From Acidobacteriota bacterium (GTDB taxonomy: Bacteria; Acidobacteriota; Blastocatellia; Pyrinomonadales; Pyrinomonadaceae), in contig JAFAZX010000103.1 in the NCBI GenBank assembly GCA_019239425.1, forward strand, positions 85,127 to 149,126: a stretch of DNA of 64,000 nucleotides, read 5' to 3'. Shown here one piece after another: positions 55,844 through 64,000 of the stretch; within the stretch, counting starts at the first letter, position 1, and each line of letters begins with the position of its first letter. The position numbers were made by a program, and so were the translations under genes. The notes below the pieces were generated by a model. The model had not been told where the DNA came from. It worked only from the letters and a program-made list of their open reading frames with translations, and searched no databases.

Positions 55844-58159
55844 TCACGCCAGCCCGTGCCGCTTGCGCAGGAACCACTCGCCGCTCAAGAGGCCGACGAG
55901 CAGGAGGAAGTTGACGGGCATGTCCCAGAGGTCTTTCGTCACGGGGCGCGAGTTGTCGGTCTGACGGTAGGTCAGATCGGCGACGAGCGCGCCGGCCTCT
56001 TCGAGCGTGTAGTACCTGCCGCCCGTCTCGGCGGCGACGCGCTTGAGCAGCTCCTCGTTGAGCGAGGCGTCGTAGAACTCGCGGTTCAGCTCCGCGACCA
56101 GGAACTCCGACTGCGCCGCGGCCTCGCCGATGGAGACGCCGCTTGCCGTCAGCTCGATCCGATGACGACCCAACTCGTCGGCCTTGAACTCGCCGACGTA
56201 GACCGCCCGCTCGTCGCGCGCGGTGAAGCGGAGCGGCACCTCGACGGTCGCGCCCGAGGGCTTCGTGACGTGCGCGACGGCGCGCGCGTCCGCCGCCGGG
56301 TCGAACTTCTTATCCCTCAGGTCGGCGACGATGCGCACCGTGTCGCCGTCGGCGTATACGTCCTGCTCGGCCGCGACCTCGAACTGGCGCGGGGTTGTTT
56401 GCACAAGGTAACGTAACATCTGACGCCAGAAGTTCTCGTGCGCGTTGCTCTTCGAGTCCATGCGCATCCGCCAGCGCCAGGTGTCCGACGCCGCGAACGC
56501 GAGCGCCTGCCCGCGCCCGTAGCGCTGCTGCGCGAGCAGCGTCACGGCCCCACCCGCGCGCCCCGCGCCCTCCGCGCGCCGCGCTTCGAGCAGGACGGTC
56601 GCGCCCGGCTTCACGCCCGCGGGCGCTTCGGGGACGGAGACGGGCGGCAGTTCGCTCCAGGTCTTCTGACTCTGCTGCCGGTCTTCGCTCAGGCGCGTGA
56701 CCGGGTGCGAGGCGCCGCGCGCGGTGAGCTGCGCCTTGTAGACGGCCGCGTACGCATCCGGGTTCGGCGCCTGCGGCACGCCCGAAGGCCGCGCGTTGAT
56801 GACGAAGGGGAGCGCGTCGGCCACGGGCGTGCCCGCGTAGCCCCCCGCGCCGAAGGCGAAGCGTCCCCCTAAAGCGAGCAGCCCGCCGCCCCGGCGCGCG
56901 ACGAAAGCCTCAATCGCACGCAACTGCTCGGCCGTGAAGAAGCTCGCCTCGACGCTTCCCAACATCAGGCCGTCGTATGCGAACAGCTCCCCCTCGGTTT
57001 TAGGGAAACCTTCCGACAGCTCCGCCTCGCCCGAGACGCCCTGCCGGTAGAGTTTGTTCTCGCCCGTGCGCAGGAGGGAGATGAGCTGGACGTTCTTCTC
57101 GTCGCGCGCGAGCGAGTCGCGCAGCTTGCCCAGTTCCCAGCGCGGCTCGCCCTCGACGTAGAGCACGCGCATCGGCCCCTCGACGACTTCGACCAGGGCC
57201 TCGCGCCGGTTGTTCTCGACCGTCAGCTCGCCTTCGAGCGGCTGTACGTCGAACGTGTAGCGGTGCGTGCCCGGCGTCTCCGGCACAAGCTCCATCCGCA
57301 CGACCTCGGTCTCGCCGCCGCGCAGGGGGAACTCGTCCGTCCTGACCGCGCGGCCGTCCTCGCTCGCCGCGATGCGCACCTTCGTCGCGCCGTAGCCGCT
57401 CGCGCGCACGAACGCCTCGACCTCGACGCTCGAACCGACGAGCACGCGGCGCGGGAGGTTGACGCGCACCAGTTCCGCGTCGGCCGGGCGGCGCGCGCTC
57501 CCGACGCCGACCGTGTAGACGGGCAGGCCGCGCGCGCGCAGGTTGCGCAGCTCCGCGCCCAGGTCTGCGCCCGCGTTCGCCGCGCCGTCCGAGACGAGCA
57601 CGACGGCCGACAGGGGCGCCCCCGTCGAACGCCTCGCCGCCTCCGCAAGCGCGCCCGAGAGGTCGCTCGCGCCGCCTTCGCCCGTCAGTTCTGCGACGTC
57701 GCCGACGTTGTCGAGTTGGCTTGAGAAGCCGTACTCCTGCGTCCTGAACTTCTCGCGCAGGCGCTTCTGGAAGTCGCCCTCCGGGTCGAAGAGCGCGGCC
57801 TTCATCGCTTCGAGGCGCGTGAGGCCGCCGCCCGCGTCGGCCATCTGCATGCTGCGCGAGTCGTCCCCGACGAGCGCCACGGTGCTGCTGCGCGGGACGA
57901 CCGAGGGCACCACGACCACGGGCTTTAAGAGCAGGAAGAGGATGAGGAGGAAGAGCGCCGAGCGCAGGGCGATGAGGCCGGCGCGCGTCGTGCCGCCGAG
58001 GCGCGTGCGCGGGCGCACGTACGCGAAGTAGACGAAGGCGACGAGCGCCAGCGCGCAGGCGACGATGACGAGCGTGTGCGGGCGCACGTCGAAGCCGAAA
58101 CGCCCGTTCGCGAAGACGGCGCGCTCCTGACCCGAGAGAAACTGCAGGAGCCTTTCCAT
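55844..58159 (-). CDS. von Willebrand factor A / glutamine amidotransferase-like membrane protein
   Basis: N-terminal TMs; VPRSSTVALVGDDSRSMQMADAGGG MIDAS-like DxSxS; SAVVLVSDGAANAG; vWA followed by GAT-like LFAYDGLMLGSVEASFFTAEQLRAIEAFVARRGGGLLALGG. Confidence 0.85.
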   Translation of the reverse strand: MERLLQFLSGQERAVFANGRFGFDVRPHTLVIVACALALVAFVYFAYVRPRTRLGGTTRAGLIALRSALFLLILFLLLKPVVVVPSVVPRSSTVALVGDDSRSMQMADAGGGLTRLEAMKAALFDPEGDFQKRLREKFRTQEYGFSSQLDNVGDVAELTGEGGASDLSGALAEAARRSTGAPLSAVVLVSDGAANAGADLGAELRNLRARGLPVYTVGVGSARRPADAELVRVNLPRRVLVGSSVEVEAFVRASGYGATKVRIAASEDGRAVRTDEFPLRGGETEVVRMELVPETPGTHRYTFDVQPLEGELTVENNRREALVEVVEGPMRVLYVEGEPRWELGKLRDSLARDEKNVQLISLLRTGENKLYRQGVSGEAELSEGFPKTEGELFAYDGLMLGSVEASFFTAEQLRAIEAFVARRGGGLLALGGRFAFGAGGYAGTPVADALPFVINARPSGVPQAPNPDAYAAVYKAQLTARGASHPVTRLSEDRQQSQKTWSELPPVSVPEAPAGVKPGATVLLEARRAEGAGRAGGAVTLLAQQRYGRGQALAFAASDTWRWRMRMDSKSNAHENFWRQMLRYLVQTTPRQFEVAAEQDVYADGDTVRIVADLRDKKFDPAADARAVAHVTKPSGATVEVPLRFTARDERAVYVGEFKADELGRHRIELTASGVSIGEAAAQSEFLVAELNREFYDASLNEELLKRVAAETGGRYYTLEEAGALVADLTYRQTDNSRPVTKDLWDMPVNFLLLVGLLSGEWFLRKRHGLA

Positions 58160-58212
58160 GCAGCGGAAATCAGATTTGTCCCAACTCCGACCTGAGGGTT
58201 ACGCCCGGAGGA

Positions 58213-58287
58213 TTTCACCACAGAGACACAGAGGCACAGCTTTGAAGACAATAGTCAACAAGCTGTGCCTCTGTGTCTCTGTGGTGA
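58213..58287. repeat. ACCACAGAGACACAGA family, copy 7
   Basis: ttcaccacagagacacagaggcacagctt ... aagctgtgcctctgtgtctctgtggtgaa. Confidence 0.92.
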
Positions 58288-58497
58288 ACTGCCCCTTACT
58301 CATCACGCACGCGTCAACGGAGGCAGGCCGGTCACCGTCGCAGGCGCCGACCGGTTGAAAAATTCAAACGCCCCGGCGGCGACGCGCCGAAGCGTTGGCT
58401 GTATGGCGACAATATCCAATCTGGCAAACCGAAAGTCAACACCCTCTCGGACGCTTCTCCAAACCTTCCGAGATTCCGTCCAAACGAACCCAACTTC

Positions 58498-60615
58498 CTA
58501 CCGTTTCTTGAACCCCGAGCCGAGCGCCACGCCCGAGCGCCGCTCTTCGAACGCGCGCGAGACGCAAGCCCTTATCTCCTCGACGGCCGCGTCCGCGCGC
58601 TTCCCCTTCGCGTTGATGCCGCAGACGGCGGTCGTGCACGCGTGGTCGAGCGAAGGACTCCAACGCGACTTCCCCGCCGCGTCGCGCCCGTAGGTGACGT
58701 AGGCCGAGAGCGTGTTCAGGCCCGTCCCCGGCCGCTCGCCGATGAGATGAACGATCAAGTCAACGCCCAGCAGCTCGCCCGCGTGATAGCCCGCGCGCAC
58801 GCGCCCGTTCGTCAAGACCAGGTTGACCTCGCCGACGTGCAGACCCGACTCCGTCAACTCCCTGCGCAGGCGCGGCAGGACGGCCCGCAAATTCTCGTTG
58901 AGCGCGTCGGCGTTGAGTCCGTCCGAGAGGACGAGCTGCACTTGCGGAAGCCGGGCGCCATAGAGCGTCGAGACGCGCGCCGCGTCCTCCGGCCGCAGCA
59001 GCTCGCCCGCCGCAGGCTCCGAAAGGTAATGCTCGCGGTCGCGCGCCGGCGTCAGCACGCGCAGGTGCTTCGGACTGACTTCCCGCAAGACCCCTTCGTC
59101 AATCGTCGAGTAGAGAGCGCGCCGCGCGTGCTTGTAAATCATCTCAAGCCGCGCCCCGACCGCGGGCGGCGCCTCGAACCCTTCCGCGCGGCCGAGGCCG
59201 AGGTCGAAGCCGCGCCCCTTCAACGTCTCGACCTTCTTCAAAGCTTCGGCGCGCAGAGCCTCGTCGGTGCGCGTGTCGCCGCCGGCCCTCGAATACGCGG
59301 CGTAGAGCGCCGCCACACTCTCCGCGCCCGCGCGCGGCCGTCCGCTTGAGTCCAATACCCCGAGTTCGTTCAGACGCCTCCGCATCGGCGTCGAGATGCT
59401 TTTCCGCGTGCGCGCGCGCAACTGCGGGTGCTCGCGGAAGGAGGTCGTCAGGTAGCCGAGCATCGGGTCGGCGTTGCCCGCGACGGCCATCAGGTACGCG
59501 GGCGCCGCGCGCTCGACGACCTCGGCCGTGACCCGCTTCAGCTCGGACGGCTCGACGCCCATGTGGAAGGTCGAGCACACGTCCAGGCCCATCGTCAGCC
59601 CGTGCAGCTTCGCCATCACGGTGTCTTCCAGGCACGCGCGCAGAAGCTGTTCGCCCGTCCTGAAGACCTCCGGCCCGATGAACCCGGCCACGTCGTTGAC
59701 GATCATCCACGCGCCCGTCCGCTTCCCCACGTGGCGCGCGACGCCGTACGTCCGCGCTTCGAGCGTGACCATGTCTAACCCTTCGGCCGCGCCGTTCGTC
59801 ACCTCCGCGCCCTGCCCTGTCTCGAAGTAGAGGCCCTCGAAGCCGCGCGCGAGTTCCATCACGCCCTCCACGTCTAACCCGACCATCCCGCCGAGCGCCT
59901 TCGAAGTGCCGGCCAGGCTCTGAAAGCCCACGTCAACCTTCACGCGCTGGCGCGCGCTCGACTGCTTCACGATGTCGGAGAGGACGCAGTAGCGCGTGGG
60001 GAGTTGGAGACGCTCGACGACGGAGCGGAGCAGCTCTTCGAGGCGGACGATTGTCTCCAGGTCGTCGCCCGCGGGGTTGAGGCCGAGGATGACGTCGCCG
60101 CAGCCGTAGGTGAGACCTTCGAGGACGGAGAAGAGTATCTCCTCCTCGTCGTCGCCCGGACTGTTCGGCTGCAGGCGCGAGCCGAAGTGTCCCGGCGAGC
60201 CGACGGCCACGCCCTCGCCCGGCAGGGGGTTGAAGAGCTTGCGCGCGACCGCCGAGAGCTCGTCGTTCGTCATGAGCTTGACGACCGCGGCGATTGACTC
60301 GCTGCCCAACCCGTCCCGGTAACGCCGAACCCACCCCGCGCCGCCCTCGCCCAGAAGAAGACGCTTCAACCCCGCGACCGTCAGGTTTGAGATTTCCGCC
60401 GCGAGCCTTCGGTCGAGCGCCGCGTCCAAAGCCTCGCTCACGCCGTCCTCGACGAACGCCGCGGCCCGCAACTCACCCAACGTCAACGCGCCGAGCGCCG
60501 AGCGCGCCGACGCGCGCAACCGTTCGTCCCGCGTCCCGCCTAACGTCGCGTCACCCTCCTTGAACTCGTTGGCGAGGGCGAACGTGCGCAGCAGCTCCTC
60601 TCGGTCGAAAGCCAT
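58498..60615 (-). CDS. eutB: Ethanolamine ammonia-lyase, large (EutB) and small (EutC) subunits fused in one polypeptide
   Basis: EutB: FKEGDATLGGTRDERLRASARSALGALTLGEL; KLMTNDELSAVARKLFNPLPGEGVAVGSPGHFGSRLQPNSPGDDEEEILFSVLEGLTYGCGDVILGLNPAGDD; GADPMLGYLTTSFREH-like region. EutC: QLVLSDGLNADALNENLRAVLPRL; GELLGVDLIVHLIGERPGTGLNTLSAYVTYGRD; HACTTAVCGINAKG. Confidence 0.9.
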   Translation of the reverse strand: MAFDREELLRTFALANEFKEGDATLGGTRDERLRASARSALGALTLGELRAAAFVEDGVSEALDAALDRRLAAEISNLTVAGLKRLLLGEGGAGWVRRYRDGLGSESIAAVVKLMTNDELSAVARKLFNPLPGEGVAVGSPGHFGSRLQPNSPGDDEEEILFSVLEGLTYGCGDVILGLNPAGDDLETIVRLEELLRSVVERLQLPTRYCVLSDIVKQSSARQRVKVDVGFQSLAGTSKALGGMVGLDVEGVMELARGFEGLYFETGQGAEVTNGAAEGLDMVTLEARTYGVARHVGKRTGAWMIVNDVAGFIGPEVFRTGEQLLRACLEDTVMAKLHGLTMGLDVCSTFHMGVEPSELKRVTAEVVERAAPAYLMAVAGNADPMLGYLTTSFREHPQLRARTRKSISTPMRRRLNELGVLDSSGRPRAGAESVAALYAAYSRAGGDTRTDEALRAEALKKVETLKGRGFDLGLGRAEGFEAPPAVGARLEMIYKHARRALYSTIDEGVLREVSPKHLRVLTPARDREHYLSEPAAGELLRPEDAARVSTLYGARLPQVQLVLSDGLNADALNENLRAVLPRLRRELTESGLHVGEVNLVLTNGRVRAGYHAGELLGVDLIVHLIGERPGTGLNTLSAYVTYGRDAAGKSRWSPSLDHACTTAVCGINAKGKRADAAVEEIRACVSRAFEERRSGVALGSGFKKR

Positions 60616-60629
60616 AACGATTAAATTTC

Positions 60630-64000
<3,371 letters not shown>

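Noticed and set aside
58288-58497. Possible cobalamin riboswitch for the eutBC gene
   Set aside because: This spacer is downstream of eutBC (minus strand) and contains no recognisable B12-box; only about 35 bp separates eutBC from lacZ on its upstream side.

Overview
Dense, GC-rich bacterial window, probably Acidobacteriota (inferred from the Oar-like TonB receptor and the MoxR/DUF4159/DUF4175 locus). Bases 1-32.5 kb hold a hemicellulose/pectin degradation region: a TonB-dependent receptor truncated by the left edge, orphan xylose-binding protein XylF, GH2, GH3 x4, GH9, GH10, GH31, GH42, GH51 and GH105 enzymes, a GH9 gene lacking its catalytic core, a Gfo/Idh/MocA oxidoreductase, a TIM-barrel isomerase and a PD40 beta-propeller. 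Bases 32.8-40.6 kb carry amino-acid genes (ilvE, cimA, proA, proB, an aminotransferase) and an esterase. Bases 40.6-58.2 kb form a same-strand MoxR/vWA locus (vWA protein, caspase/C13-like protein with an EF-hand-like loop, TPR-metallopeptidase, MoxR, GNAT, DUF58, BatA, DUF4175, DUF4159) ending in an in-frame DUF4126-GH5 fusion. Bases 58.5-64 kb carry a fused ethanolamine ammonia-lyase (EutB-EutC), a GH2 beta-galactosidase and a truncated CDS. Two signals not explained by genes stand out. (1) A 23-27 bp operator-like motif, approximately kTTTGTTGyAmGACCkrACAAAAG, lies next to near-consensus promoters of the TonB receptor and the GH31 operon, with a diverged copy between xylF and the GH2 gene. 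(2) At least seven unrelated families of intergenic palindromes sit on gene boundaries, often containing stop codons or extending into coding sequence. No rRNA, tRNA, CRISPR array or transposase was recognised. All calls were made by reading the sequence and translations; no database search was run.
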